64,000 bases of DNA, taken from contig CM062381.1 in assembly GCA_031310005.1 (NCBI GenBank), positions 2,852,001-2,916,000 of the forward strand, in the 5' to 3' direction. Numbering within the stretch: position 1 is the stretch's first letter; the number at the start of each line of letters is the position of its first letter. The position numbers and the translations under genes were made by a program. Below the pieces are notes generated by a model. The model saw only the letters and a list, made by a program, of their open reading frames with translations, did not search any database and had not been told where the DNA came from. This document shows, in pieces, positions 46,075-60,122 of this stretch. This DNA is from Dactylellina haptotyla. Lineage: Eukaryota; Ascomycota; Orbiliomycetes; Orbiliales; Orbiliaceae.

Positions 46075-49000
46075 TTCAGGAGGTGTTGAGTGAAGATCGT
46101 GTTTCCTCCGGTGAGATTGCAAACCGGGTTTGAGAGGTGAGAAAAAAGGACCGAACGGGATGTTGGTGTGATTGTTTGGGCCGGCTGTTATTCGTCGCAG
46201 GGTAGGTGAGCTAAGTACGGTATCATCGAGTATCGCTGAACTCGGGCATGTCGGAGCTGTAAGGGGATAAGGAGCGTCGATATGGAGATATGCGGAGCAG
46301 CAAGGGGGTGGAAGGAGCCGGAGCGGATGTCGAGCCCTGTGGAGATTGGGGAAGAGAAAAGAGCACCGCGCAGAAGTGCAAGTTTGATGAAAGAAACTTT
46401 CGATTGAAGTTTAGCCTCCCAGCTGGTTCCCTCCTTTCGTCTCCAGAGGCAATGGTGTCTTTGGAGTCAGGGGATTCGGGCCAGCCAACGCCATGCGAGC
46501 TATGCAGCATTGGCGAACGGACTGGTTCTGCTCAGGTGGGCCTTGGCTTCTGTCGTCGGGTGCGCTGCATCCAATTCGGCAGTGCTGCAACACGCCCGCC
46601 GCATCAGCTGAGGTCCAACCTGCCCGCAACACATAATTGTATCTAGAACAACACCAGACGAAACATCACGACATCTAAGTTATCGAGTCCGGAGTGAGTC
46701 TGCAGTTCAGGCTCTAAAGCTGAATCATATAGGCATTGGGTGTTAAGAAATTCAGGCAATTTAATATATACTCTCACATGCAGCCTCATTGGCCGATAAG
46801 ATAAACAACTTATATTATTATAATGCACATGTATATATTGATCGATCTCCGAGTTGATCAGAGTTGGAACATCACGACATATCGACAATGGCAGGTACAC
46901 GTTCCTACGCTCACCTACGTGAAATCAAACATGTCTCAGTCTCGACCAATATCCATCGGGCTCTATAGATCTACCCTCCCCACCAATATACCACTGCGAT
47001 ATCGGAACCCCGACACTTGTTTCCAAATACGAGCCATCTTTCGCTTCCCTAGACACAAGACCTGTCAAACAAGGCCCTTAAAGCTTAACTGCATCCGAAA
47101 ACCGGTAATAAATCGTCAAGATACCTGCATATCTGCGGCCGTCTGACGTCAATACACCACGTGCACAGGGTCTCTGCAGATACCCTCTGCATCGCATATA
47201 CGTCGATATCCCGACATATCTACTAACCCGCCCGAACCGGCAATCTACAACAATGATCTGCGAATGCGTATCGCAATTCTAGAAGCCCACACCTATCCCC
47301 ACTAGTGTTTTATGCATCGCGGGTACTCGACGTACTTTCTCAGTCGAGTAAGATCTTGGGAATATCTGATAAGCAGGGTCCTTCCACCACCCCTCTAGCG
47401 GGGCATAGACAATTTGGACCTGACGTTCAGAAAACAACCACCAAGTCAATAAAACCCGGCGATCTTAAGACTTCTTGGCTAGTACACACACTTGGCTGTT
47501 GCGGAACAAGCGGGGTCTTTGTTTGAACCGTTTAAGATATCAGATCAACACTCCATAGAGAAGGCGTAGGGGATCGTCCGTCGTCAACGTCCCGGTAGGA
47601 AATTCAAATATCCAAAGTTTACCAGAAACTTAACTTTAAGCAGCATGCTAGTTCGGCCGCCGGGGGTCCTCACCTGGCACGTGTAAATGTATATCTATTT
47701 TACGTACAGATCTGTTGGGGAGGATCCGAATCGTCAGGTACTTGTACAAGGCCCTCGCCGTGGCCAGAGCTTCCGAGCTGTTGTTTTCTTCCTTCCATTC
47801 GAAGCATAAACGCCCCAAGCGCACCTGCTTGTTAGCCTCTAAGTGGGCTCTCGAGTTTACCAGGTATCCTCCCTATCAGATCATCTGGTCCCGCGATTCA
47901 GCACCACCTGATAAGCCGAGATCGAGAGGAAAGAAAGAAAAATTTTAAACAGGCAGCCCCCTCTTACCCGCCACCCCTGAAACTTTACGTGCTCATTAGA
48001 TCTCGAACAAGAGTAATCAGAAGATAACGGGAAAACTGAACCATCCCAAAAACCAGAGACAGGCAGATACCTAGCCTAAAGTAAAAAGAAAGAAGGTTTT
48101 TGAACCATAATTTTTTTTAACGTGTGGCGGGGCGAATAAGACGTCATTACCGCCTCAAAGGTCCTGCTCGAAATGGAAGACCAGCCGAAATGGGCAGCCG
48201 CAGACACGCCTTTTCGCTGTGCGCCCCTGGCGCGGGTAGTCGAAATGACAGGCCCGTGATCTGCTCTTGCGATGTCCTGGAAGGTCGATGCCCTTCGTCC
48301 CTTGGCTAATCAGTGCGGGAAAAGAAAGTGAGAAAACTGCAATTGATGGGTTCCTGCAGACCCTGTACCTGTATCACATTGCTCGGCGGAAGGCTGCTAC
48401 ATCAACTCTGTGCCAGAGGCTCGAGGTCCTTCCTATGGCCCTATTTCGTTTCAAGAACGCCTGTATCTCGCCTACGAAGGTCTGGGATCGCTGAACGTTC
48501 AGAGAAGGTCGGATCCGATTGGGGCGCCATCCAGGTATGGATTGCAGATAGTATTCCTTTTTCTCTCCCAACAACCTCTCCATATTCCCAACCTTCACAA
48601 CATCTCGAACAACACAAAATGGCGTTTTTTTGTTGTTTTGACAAATACCAAGAAACACTAGTCCGAGTGCATTTTCTCTTCCTGCGCCCAAGGGAGAAGA
48701 ATTAATCCGTAACACCGAGTATATAAATGATATCATCGTTATAGGTTTTAGGCTACCTGGTCCGAGATGACGGCTGGGAATAACTATGCCGAACTCCGTT
48801 AGTTGGCTTCACACATGGTGGAACTAAGAGCTCGGAATCCTGAAAATCTTTTTTTTGGCTCCCTTGACTTTTTGGCTCCGCTTTACTGCCATGTTACATA
48901 GGGAGCGGAGCGCGAAAAAAACAAACTCCAAAATCAAAAAACCTAAACTTGAGTAATCAGATATGCGAGGGGGTTAGAACTTCCATTACTGTCGTACATG

Positions 49001-49695
49001 GACATTACAAAGCTGTTAGTGGGATGAGAATAAATTAAAGGTAAACTACGGAAGGGAGCTTTGAAGCAAGGGAATTCTGAATATTTCTTATTCAATTTTC
49101 AGCCGGAGACGCGGATAAAAATTTTTATCTTTTCGGAAAGATGCGTTTGGTGGACATGCTTCGACGGAAAGAATTTCGCGACGTTTTCTGGCATATTCTT
49201 TCATCCTGCTCGTCATTGCGCATGCAACCTTTGGCTTGGCGGTACTCAACATACCAGAAGCGAGAGGATTAGAACTGCCATGCAGGTTGCATCCCGTCAC
49301 TTTGCGCTCGGTGGGGCTGTTGCCGAGATGGAACAAGTGAAGCAAAAAAAAAAAATAAAAAAATACTACTCAACCATCGGATGGAAAGCATATCGATATT
49401 CAACTATTGATACAGTTCCGTAGTTAACGGGCGAAGATCTCTGAAATGGTAACGGGAGAGCGCTGCCGCATAGCACCATGTGAGCTTTTGGATATCGGAG
49501 ACCCTAAGCTAAGAAACTTAGGTTGCATCTTTTCCTTTTCCATCCCTATTCAATTCGAAATAGTGATTCAGTATTATTCAAACGCTTAAAATGCAGGAAG
49601 GGAAAACGGCGTTCCGATCTCGATATTATTATGTGAGCGGGCATGTGCAGATGCCGGTGCCTGAGCATGGCTGGTGATTCTTTATTTTATTTTTC

Positions 49696-49714
49696 TGTGT
49701 GTGTGTGTGTGTGT
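49696..49714. repeat. TG dinucleotide microsatellite
   Basis: About nine uninterrupted TG units occur in non-coding sequence. Confidence 0.8.
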
Positions 49715-52700
49715 CTTGAAGATACATTTACTTTACAAACGAATATTTTTAGAACAGTGATGAGTGGTGAGTGACTATCATATACAGGGTTGGACGTGAA
49801 CTCGCCACTTCTTGAAGAATTCCGCACCCAAGAAGCCGGGAAGAGCGGCGGGCATGGCGCAGCAACCATATATGTCTTTCAAACCTATTCATATGAATCC
49901 ATCTGATGGGATTCATCGACGCCATTTTTGCGACAGCGAAGGCGATACGGTAGAGTGTGAGCGAAACAGTTCGAACATGATATTCGCCTGCTGCTAAATA
50001 AAATCTCCACCCTAGCGATATCGATAGCTTGGAGGAGAGCCAAGGTTATCAGCCCCCACTCTGGAAATTCTTCGATGTGGCACCCATGTTTTCCGGCAAA
50101 GAACAAGAAGAAGAACGCTTATCTCAGGAAGTGCATTCGGCAAGGCTGGATATCGGTGTCTATGTGCCCCAGGAGCTTGTCTGGGAGGTGCGAGGATTCG
50201 GCCTTGAGCGGGCGGCTGGTGTTTCTAGATATGTCATAACAGTGCATGCAGCGGAGCTGAAGCAGAAATATACAGCATGGTCGCAGTCGCCGCATGTTTT
50301 AAAAACGAAATCGCCCGCACAGCAAGATTCGGATTTCAGTCTCTTGCCTTTATTTCCCCTCTTTATTCATGCTTTAAATCACCTGTTCGCTCGCTAGATA
50401 ATAATAATAATATAATATCGGAATCGCTCTTGTCGATAAGCAAAGCCACCGTCTCTCGCTCTTGTGGATCTTCAAATTGGAGGGCTGGTTTTGGAAGCAT
50501 ACAACGTTTGAGGCAACCCCCCCGCGAACCCCCAAAGACTCAACCGGAGAACCCACAACAGTCCCGCTCTTGAAAAACACAAAAAGGAAGCAAGCATAGC
50601 AGCGGGTTTTCTTTGGCTTCCTATTGAATCCCTACGTCTGATCGATCCTTCTCAGTTCGCGCAATATACACCTGACCTCCGGTCCGGTCGCTTTCGTTTC
50701 CTGTTGTTTACCTTACTTCTATATCGGACAATCAATCCGGCTATCAAACCCGAGGTCCTGCGAACCTGGTTACCCTTCGAAGCAAGAGCCAGAGATAGAT
50801 AGGCGCTCTGGTGTCTGGTTTTGGCACTGGCTCCATTCCAGCTCTCCCAGCGATAGCTCCAAAGTAGCGCCTTGGCGAAGCAGAGGTAAGCCAGACCGGA
50901 TTTCTCCTTACATTTTCGTTTGGCTCCGTCACATCACATTTTGGGCATGGTGTACTCCACCCAGTCTCCAGCCTTCTTCTGGCGAAAAAGATTATTGTCA
51001 TGTAGCTGACGCATGCGCGTGGGTTGAAGGGGTGAGAAACTAGAGCGGAGGTGCGAGGAATTTAAGGCCGCTCGTCGCTCTTTTTATTTATATATATAAG
51101 AAACCCGAGTCGTAACAGAGAGTCAGAACGAGGTATCGGTACCTGTCGGAACATTCGGTTTATTTACTCCAGGCAAAGGCATTCTTTACCGTCGACCGCA
51201 CTTGACTGTTTACATTATACACACACCTACACGCCAGTCTACTGCAGCACCAGCACACTCACGCTTACTCACTAAACAACGCTCGTTGCTATCCGCACAC
51301 GTTTGAACAAATAAATAAAAGAAACGGCCCACCACTATACGCAAAACGACAGAGAGCATCTTCACCGTCTCGAACCGACAAGAAAGAGAAAAGAAACGAC
51401 AAAGAGGAGCTGGGACCATTGCGCTATTGTTTCGGTATATTAACAACCTGTTCGCCCGGAACTATATCTGAAGCCCGAGTTACTATCACACAAGCACCAG
51501 CTAGCACAAGTAAGTTACACTTTTTCCCTTTCTGCTTGGTCCTCTGTAATCTGAGCTCTCAGCTCTTCCACCCTGGTTATTATTTGCTCTCTTTTTGCTT
51601 GGTGGTTACCACCCATGTCCATTGTGTGCTTTCTCCGTCCTCTTTGTTCGGCTGTGGCCTTGTCGTAGCACCGCTCTTGTTTGGCAGGTGCACCGGCACC
51701 AACAGTCAGTTGAGCGAGCGAGCGAGCAAGCAAGCGAAACAGCGACACACCAACGCTGCCTCAACTCACCCGTGAGCCCAAGAGTATCAAACGATCGAGA
51801 TATTGGTGTCGACATGGGCGGCCAGCATTTCCATTGTTCTCGAGAGGGAGAATTAAGAAGATGCTTTTAAGCAAAGGGCATTCCCGGCCGCCTAAAGTCG
51901 TCATAAATGTGCCGAATTGTTTTATTTTATTTTTCCTCTCTCGCCGCTCATCTCAGAGCCCTGCCCTGCATTTCGCATTTTTCCTGCTCTGCCCGTCATC
52001 CTCCCCTTTTTTGGGTTTTCTGTTCTATTCTGGTGTATGAAAATTTTACCCGCCGTCAATCTCTGTTCGACTTGGCGTTCGCGACATTTCCATACTCAGA
52101 AATAGAGAGCCGAAAAGAACTCCTCGCCCCAGGCACGGGTATTACGCGCAGGGGGGGACAAGCCCAATTGCCAATTAACAGTTGCTTTGGTCTTGCCTGG
52201 TGTTCTGGAGTGCAGGAAGAGAGCGACAGATAGACAGACAGAGACAGAGACAGCTCAACTAGCGTTTCCCCGGCGGGCGGGCGTCAAGTCACAATTGGTG
52301 GTTTCGCAAAGGGCGGTGGAGCTGACGGCGGTGAAAGGCACATTTTTGACAGCGGGTCTGCCCCTATTGTCAATATTACTGGGTCCTGGTATTCTCTGGC
52401 CAGGTTTGAGGGTTGAGGCCGTCGGAGAAGGACCCCACTCTCCTAATCTCGCTCGGAGCAGACCTCTCAGGCGCCACCGCTCTCACGCTCGCACGCTCAC
52501 AGAGAGCGAGCGAAGCCACGCAGAGAAGAGAGTTGAGGGCGAACATTCCTGGGGGATTCATACCCATTCTGCCATTCTGATTCCTTTGAGCGAGAGGCCT
52601 GGGAATCCCTGATCCTTTCTTTTTCCTCGTTCTGCTCGTGCGTCCGCTGCCGGTTTGGTGTCTGGTGCCCAATATTCCGTCGAGGGATGGTCCCCTGCGA

Positions 52701-52749
52701 AATTGGCCCCCAAAACAGATTTGATTTGATTTGAACGAGCGACTGATTG

Positions 52750-53684
52750 CCTGCGTGCTCGCTCGTCTCTGGCTGCTTGCTCGCTGGTGGTTTGGCGTGG
52801 CTTCTTTTCTTCTTCTTCCTTCCAGCGTAGCCCGAAGAAGGTGGCCCGGCCAATCAGACGGAGGTGCACCAACCCCCTACGCACCGCACAACACAATCGC
52901 ACCCCGGCCGCCATCCTCCTCCAATTCTCCTCCCTCCCTTCCCAGTCCAGTCCAATCTGATCCGTCCAATAATCCGCACTATCCCATCCCCATCCCCATC
53001 CCATCCTCCGCTAAGGGACCACCCTATTCCATTACTACTATTACACCACCACGCCACCCCTTCTCCCTATTATCTTTCTGATTCTTATTCATCCCTACTC
53101 CCACCTGCTTCTCTCGTCCTCGTCCACCCTACCTTCGTTCACCATCTTGTATCTTGTCTTCGGTGCTTTCTTCTTTCCTTTTCTTCAACAAACACCATCT
53201 TCATACTTTCATACCTAACATCACCCTTTCGCGACTTAGAATCTCCCCTGGTTTTGTCGACAAGGCTCTGGTTAGCTGTGATCACTACACTCATTTAGTT
53301 GTTTGGAAGAAACCGAAAGCGTTTTACTGCAATTTACCCGCCATCGTTCCCCTATTTCTCATCATCACCATCAGCATATCCTCTTCTCTCAGTCATTCGT
53401 TTGGAATCCATTCACGATCGCTCGAAATACGAACAAGTAGCAGCAGCATATCAGTTGGTGGGCATCTTTTAGTATTAACAACATCGTTTCCGACACAGTA
53501 GCCAACAACAAGAAATAGAAGGAAAAGAAACAACTCCTGTTTTCTTCTCTAAGCCTCGCCGGTTGGAATAGCTTGGTGCTCGTCCAATCCTCTACTCCAT
53601 CTTTATCCATCGTTTTTCTATTTCAAATCCTTCAAACTGGATCGATACTTGAGACATTCTCGCTCGTCGTCAGATTCGAGCAAC
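52750..53684 (+). promoter_or_regulatory. Pyrimidine-rich leader/promoter of the TPT-family gene
   Basis: From about 52800 the plus strand is dominated by C and T (CTTCTTTTCTTCTTCTTCCT at 52801-52820; CTCCTCCAATTCTCCTCCCT at 52917-52936; CTTTCTTCTTTCCTTTTCTT near 53165-53185). Such tracts lie just upstream of or in the leaders of strongly expressed filamentous fungal genes. The exact transcription start cannot be placed; an intron in the leader is possible. The start codon at 53685 has a good context (AGCAACATGTCC). Confidence 0.45.
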
Positions 53685-54918
53685 ATGTCCCTCAACACCG
53701 AGCAAGAGAAACCCCTACTCCCTCTCTACTCCGAGATTAACGAAAAACCAATCATGTTACCCGCTCCGACGCAGATGCAGCAGAGGGAAGACCCTCTGAC
53801 TGTCAAATATGCCTGGTTAGCAATCTACTTTGGCCTCAATCTGGCCCTCACCCTCTACAACAAGTCCGTCATGGGATCGAAGGTCCGTTTATTAAAATTG
53901 TCTCCCCAGGGGAAATCCCAAAGGAACATCGAATTCGTACTAACGTCTCTCTTCTCTCCAGCCCGATCGCCCGGCGCTTTTCCCATTCCCATACCTCCTA
54001 ACAGGACTACACGCCTTGTGCGGATCGATAGGATGTCTGTTCTTCTACGCTCGAGGCGCGTTCACTTTCACACGGCTTTCCGAGTACGAGAACATCGTGA
54101 TGCTGCTGTTCTCCGGTCTTTACACCATCAACATTGCAATCTCGAACGTTTCCCTGTAAGTGTTTTAAGAAACGATAATTCTACTTCCAATACGAACATG
54201 ATGCTAACGTTGCCCCAGGAACTTGGTTACCGTTCCTTTCCATCAGGTCGTCCGTGCTATGACCCCTTTCTTCACCGTCATCATCTTTGTTGTCTGCTTC
54301 CGAAAGACCTACGGATACATGACCTACATTTCCTTAATACCCGTTGTCGCCGGTGTCGGTTTCGCTACCGCTGGAGACTACTACTTCACACCTCTAGGTT
54401 TCTTTTTGACCCTTCTCGGTGCCTTCCTTGCCGCGATGAAGACCGTCGTTACCAACAAGGTCCAGACCGGACGTCTCCGACTCTCGCCTCTCGAGCTCTT
54501 GGCCCGCATGTCGCCCCTTGCCTTCCTCCAAACCCTTCTCTACTCCTACTACACTGGTGAGATGACAAGGGCGAGGACATGGTTCTTCACATCATACGAC
54601 AACCAGAAGGCAATGATCTTGTTGCTCAATGGAGCCATCGCATTTGCGCTCAACGTTATCAGCTTCACTGCCAACAAGAAGACCGGTGCTCTCACCATGA
54701 CCGTTGCCGCCAACGTCAAGCAGATCCTCACCATCGTCATCTCGTTCGCTTTCTACGATCTCAAGGTCACATGGCTCAACTCTGTCGGTATCCTTCTCAC
54801 TCTCATCGGTGGAGCTTGGTACGCAAAGGTTGAATTGGAGGCAAAACAGAATCGGTCCAGCATTCAATTGAAGGATGGTCCACCTTCGCTACAGAACGTC
54901 GTTGTCTCGAAGTCGTGA
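53685..54918 (+). CDS. Triose-phosphate-transporter (TPT) / nucleotide-sugar-transporter family membrane protein
   Basis: Three exons, 53685-53882, 53962-54155 and 54219-54918, encode 363 residues with about ten hydrophobic helices, normal for the drug/metabolite transporter superfamily. Characteristic segments: KYAWLAIYFGLNLALTLYNK; FPFPYLLTGLHALCGSIGCL; NIAISNVSLNLVTVPFHQVV; RAMTPFFTVIIFVVCFRKTY; SLIPVVAGVGFATAGDYYFT; AAMKTVVTNKVQTGRLRLSP; ANKKTGALTMTVAANVKQIL; and a last helix SVGILLTLIGGAWYAKVELE. The first donor is weak (GTCCGT at 53883), but the exon junction keeps the family alignment apart from a few extra residues (KPDRPAL). Fungal members reside in Golgi or ER membranes and are often annotated as solute transporters or GDP-mannose-like transporters; the substrate cannot be told. 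The upstream region is exceptionally long and pyrimidine-rich. Confidence 0.92.
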
Positions 54919-57900
54919 GGGGGTTTCCATTTTCTTTTCAAATTTAGTTCGACAGATTCCTCCAAGTTATATCTGGTTTATAGCGGAACGGAAATGATCG
55001 ATTGCTTTTTTTTACAAGTCGAAATCGTCAAGTCATATTATAGAGGTGGTCTGTTGTTCAAGCAAAAATGGGTATTCAGCTGTCGGCATTTCAATTGCTT
55101 TTTATTTCCGTCTCGATTTCCGGCACCAATTTTTTATAGCGAGTTTGGAGCATTACACCATGGATTTCTTTCGTCCCTTCACCGAATATTCCGCACATTC
55201 CGACCGACCTCACCTACCACAATCACACCTTCACATACGGTATCGAACCTTTCCCGAAACTCCCCACACGAGGCGCGAATCCGTTTCCGAATACCTCAAC
55301 ATCCAATAACTTTAAATTGCTTGCATCCTCTACCGGCTGGTTTATTCTATTTTCTCTCGTCCATGTCTCGGACAGACTCCTTTCGGCACATTCTGCGTTT
55401 GTTTCGATGTGGTTCATGACTTTATAGCCTTAATGTGGATTGTGGATTTCTTTTTTCTCTTTTTTTCCTCTTTTCGATATTTTAATGTCACGTTTCCTTT
55501 GTTTGAGCAAGTTTTTATTGCGTTCTTCTTCATCTTCTCTTTTATACCCACTTTTTTACTTTTTTATCTTGACAAAAACTTCATTTTCCTTGTTTTAAGA
55601 CATTTCTAATTTCAAAATTACTTTGAGGCTCCCTCTTTTTTGGGGATTTGGACATGGGGACCTCGCAAACTTTTACTCTTTCGTGTAGATACTATTACTA
55701 CTATACACTACCACTACAAACCAATACTACAATACTACGAATTGAAAAATAACACTTTTTGACACCTTAACCCGTGAATAGCTCGAATAACTCGATATGA
55801 TAGGCTCGGCATTGACTCCATGTCTCGAAATAACTCTCCTAGAACCAGCCGGCTACTTCATGCCGAACACCTCCAATTACCACATGTGGCAGGACAGAGC
55901 CCACGAATCCGCCCCAGGATCTACGTTTAAACCCTTATTGAAGTCTTCGAAAGCGCACAAGAGTCCCTAGACCGCTAGAAACAGCAGCAAATGTCTAACA
56001 CCAGCGCGAGTCCCCTCACCCTTTACTTTTTCCTCGGTGGCTCTTTAGTCCCTTCCCCCTTCCTATTTCCAATTCGGGGGACGTGTCTAACGAATTCCAA
56101 TTGAAGAAAAAGTTCTTTCCTCCGGCGCTTTCTCATCCCTTGCAGACTAACCTTGACAGTTTATTTTCGACCCCGCCAAGATAACGCCAAGCCACCCGTC
56201 GCACCCCGCCAAGACTTTTAAACCTAAAGGTGCTCCATAAAGGCGCGAGCCGACATGATGGTATACGTAAACCTCCCACCCTTACTCGGGCTTCGGAATG
56301 CCTTCTCTTCAAACCACCTTCTCTCACTCCCAGAAAGCTGGGTCCTGGTGCCTGCGCATTATAAAGGTAATTCGGGAAAACCCCCCAAACTAACTAACGC
56401 AGTCCATGGTTGGAGTAGGCAGTACACATGGCCCATACAACACGCCATTTTCTGTAGGTTTTCCTTCAACCACGCATCTGGAAATAGTTATCTGGCTTGG
56501 CCCGTGGGATTCAGGAATATGAGGATTTTATTATATTAAAACCAACATATGCACGATGCGAGTGTGTGCACGATAAATGATATCATACGATACGATAGCG
56601 TATTAATTTTGTCCCCGCCCTTCCTAGACGATACGAAGCCATTCGGATCTCAAACTGTAGGAGGGGTAAGATTAATACAGAAAAGCTATATTGAAACTGT
56701 CCAGGTCCCGACGCCCCTCTTCCACACGCGTTTATATACCCTTTCTTGCTTGGGGGACGAAAAGAATGATTGCCGTGCGTACCGAGATTTTGCTTTCGCT
56801 AAGTCGGTCCCGTCCCTTGGACGATAATTCTGGCTTTTTCTTTTCTTTCTTTCTAATTATTTGCGCCTTGGCGGAGTAAATATCAATACCTTTTTTGGGT
56901 TGCTAGTATCTATGACGAAGGTGGTTGTTATATATCGAACGGATTGTTAGGTGGTAGTTGCGGCGTGGCGATGCAATAATGCCAATTGTTTTATACTCCC
57001 AAAAATAACCCGCTGTGGGAAAAAAAAATTAATTCACCGACTTGGCTGTTTTCTAGGGTTGCCGTTTTTGTATTTATTTGTTTTTCGATCATGCGATCTT
57101 GTAGCCACTGTGGGTAATGCGGGAGGAATTAAAAAAAAAATCTGGGGTACAGAATTTTGAAAGGCGCTGAGCCTCGAACCTTCTGTTGCAGATTTCGAAG
57201 ATCTTGAGATGTGGCTCATGCGCTTTACAGATTAACGGTAATTCGCAGAACTGCAAATCAATTTGAATCACCACTCCGCTTTCCAATGGGTGGGTTTATT
57301 CCTCCCTTTACAAATTCGTTTTTAGATCGATTTAAATCAGCGGTCGTGCGCAAAGTCGTTACCTGGCGTTCAACGCCTCGAGAATGGCTAATCATCTCCC
57401 GTGTCACTTAGTTACGCCTTTTCGTCCACCTACCAAGGAGTCCGCCGTCTTGGTCTCCCCGTTTTGCAAGAACGTTGACGACGCCTTTCCTTCCACCTCC
57501 TTTCTACAAAATTCCGTTTCGTGAATCTAAGACCCTACCCTGTTTTTAGTACTCCAGTTCTCGTCGGCTTGCCACTATCGAATCAACACCCAACCCCAAT
57601 TTCCGATGCCGAGCTACCCGTAGCACTAAAGCCCAACAGGGAACCGACGCACTAAAATAGATGCCACGAGTTCGCAAAAACAACGAAACCAGTAGTGGTG
57701 AATCCTTAAACAGGCATCGTGAAATGGATCTGAAACGAGAAGAGTACTAAATGCACAAAGTAATAGGTTTGTAAGGCAGAACAACAAACCCGCTTTTTTA
57801 AACATATCCATGTGGTTATTGCTGAGAACTGTAGATGTCGTCATGTTTAATTTCGTGGCGTTTTGTCTTTGCCCTCCCTCGAGCTAGATCTTTTAGGCTT

Positions 57901-60122
57901 TGAAATTGTCCCTTTATTTGAAAGACAAGACTAGGTACGTACCTCTAGCAATGAGCTTTAACTCTGTCAACCTGGAACATAACGTGTCCGGTGGTGTCTT
58001 GCCCGCGTGCTTTTGCGCTGTTGAACTTGCTTTCAATCAAAAATATATATTATGTGCATCGAATTCACCAGAAACCTCGCCAGGGTTAAATTTGTTTAAT
58101 TCTTTGGTAAGAAAAGGATGAAGAGCCGTATACGGCAATGCGGTATTGGATGAGTACGCATACACCAGGCCCGGGTATCCACTATCCAGCTCTCGTTGTT
58201 AATTTTCGAAGGATTTATTGCGAATCTGGGGTATCTCTGAAACACGTGCCTGGTACAGAGCCCTTCTTTCAGCTCCCTGTCTTCACCTGTTACACCTACT
58301 CCTGCGACTTATGCAGCTTGCTTGCTACCGCTATTTGATACCGCTTCGCTCGGTATTGTTATTCCGTGCACAGCCTTTTGAACGGTGCCCCGCCCCTAGC
58401 CCTTCGTCATGCGCGTATGGCCTTGTTGTGACTTCTTTTTGTGGGATCAAAGGAAACCGGATCATCGGCTCCCACGCATGCGCATCGAGTAGCTTAGGAT
58501 GTAGATGTACGTATCTGTCGGTTTATATTTCCCACATGGGAGAGCGAAGGGAGGGTATCCTTGCGTTTGGGCGACCCTGGCATGCGAATACCCGGGGCTG
58601 TACTACCCAAAGCATAAGGGTTCCCGAGTTTGCGTACGCAGTCTACCCACATCTAAAATGATAATAAATCAAGCTTTTGCGACAAGCTTTTTTTTTTTTA
58701 ATTGAGAGGGTCGTTCGGTCGGGTGTAAAGCTCAATAGCCGGATAGATCGATGCGAGTGATATTTTCCCAGTAAAACTTGGTTCGCTTTTGTTTTGGTCA
58801 GCCGGTTGCCTTGGGCCAATGGAATCGGGTGCGTTATTGATACGAGTGTCGTATTCGTATCGGATAGGGTATTGGGGTGTCGGGTATAGCTTTTGATTCG
58901 ATAATCAAGTCGCTGGATATACTTCGCTGTCTAAAAGGCTATGCAGTACGGGTGTTTGAGAGGACCGGATAGGTATGTTGAACCCGATTGTCGAATTTTA
59001 GGCGAGTGATAAAGTAGATAGTCGGCTATCTGGGTATGCATTCGATGTGGATTGCGTAGGTGTGTGTACTACGACCTGTCTAGCGGAACTTAAGCTTTCA
59101 GTGAGAAAAGGGAATATATTCGGGCGCAGTGGGTGCAGATGCTTATTTTGACATCAGGTGTGGAACCTCAGGTTCACGACTATTTTGCACGATAGGAAGA
59201 ATATTTGGATCAAATTTGCCTGCAGTCTTTTAAACTGCAACATTAATATAATATTCATTAGAAAGAAAGAAAAGATACACCGCATGATTCAGTGGATCTG
59301 CGCACATAGTATGTGGATATCTGGTTATCCTTTATTACTATTCGAACTAGGAAAACACAAAGGTTCTTTGGCCTTTATAGCTTTAGACCACAAGCTTACA
59401 GTGAACTAATCGACCACATGCAACAGTATCTCGTATGCCATAATATTATTATTTTTTTAGTAAATTCTTTTCCTAATAGGACTCAAAGAGAGCCATGATT
59501 ATAAAGAATGCAAAATAAATACTTAAAAAGATGAGCTTTATTGTAAGATATCGAACCGTGGAAATCAAAATACAACACAGCCCAGTACGGATTTGTTGGT
59601 ATATTCCCAATTATAACTGATGGAAGCAAATTAGAATTAAAGTAGGCTGTACCTCTTCAATGAGACTATTAGCGGTATGAAATATCATTTCTGAGCTTTC
59701 GAACTTCTTTCTTTTTCTTAGTCTCGAGAGCCTTTCTCGAGGCTACTTTATTCCAGGCAACTTCGCAAACTGCAGGCGTGAGGCACAGCGTTCCAGCAAA
59801 GCAAACGACTGAGTTGTCAGGCAAATTTACCTCGCATATAGCAAATCCAACTACAAGGCTGGAGAAAAGGCATTCCCAAGGATCTATTTACCCCTCAATC
59901 TATAGCCAATAGAGATATAAATATAAGTGGGGGAAATGCTTAGTTCTCAAATATAAACCCATTCGACTGAACTATCAAAGCAACCAAGTCAATATGGAAC
60001 CATAGTATTCATACGTTATCCGCAGATTTGAATAACATATTCAACATTCGCCTTGTTTAGCAAAAGCTCGCTCCAGATTGGTAAGACGAGGGGAAAGGTG
60101 CGGTGCACAAGAAGATTCGAAG
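54919..60122. other. 5.2-kb gene-poor region
   Basis: This region begins with the TPT 3' untranslated region (T-rich to about 55600). Frames from 54994 to 59498 are short, overlap and lack motifs. A segment at 57160-57235 has weak tRNA-like ends but fails the T-stem test (see rejected list). The last kilobase is AT-rich and should hold the promoter of the membrane-protein gene. No transposon features or long repeats are seen. Confidence 0.4.

Larger units (their letters stand above)
46075..53684. other. 7.6-kb gene-poor region upstream of the ZIP and TPT genes
   Basis: No frame here has recognisable protein features. The longest (48313-48705, 52558-53004, 52864-53298, 50029-50397) overlap one another in other phases or are low-complexity. 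Near the ZIP gene is its promoter (46075 upward). Near the TPT gene, about 51000-53680, the plus strand is very rich in C/T tracts and CACC/TTC repeats, as in long leaders of highly expressed fungal genes. Simple repeats occur at 49696-49714 (TG) and 50398-50416 (TAA). No transposon ends or polymerase fragments were seen. Long non-coding transcripts or a long spliced leader for the TPT gene are possible. Confidence 0.4.

Noticed and set aside
50029-50397. 122-codon plus-strand frame
   Set aside because: It begins at a non-ATG codon and its sequence is not recognisable; there is no supporting splice or neighbour evidence.
57160-57235. tRNA-like segment on the minus strand with complementary ends and a GGTTCGAGG motif
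   Set aside because: The ends pair at six of seven positions, but the expected T-stem around TTCGAGG does not pair and no clear anticodon arm can be drawn; at most a degenerate remnant.
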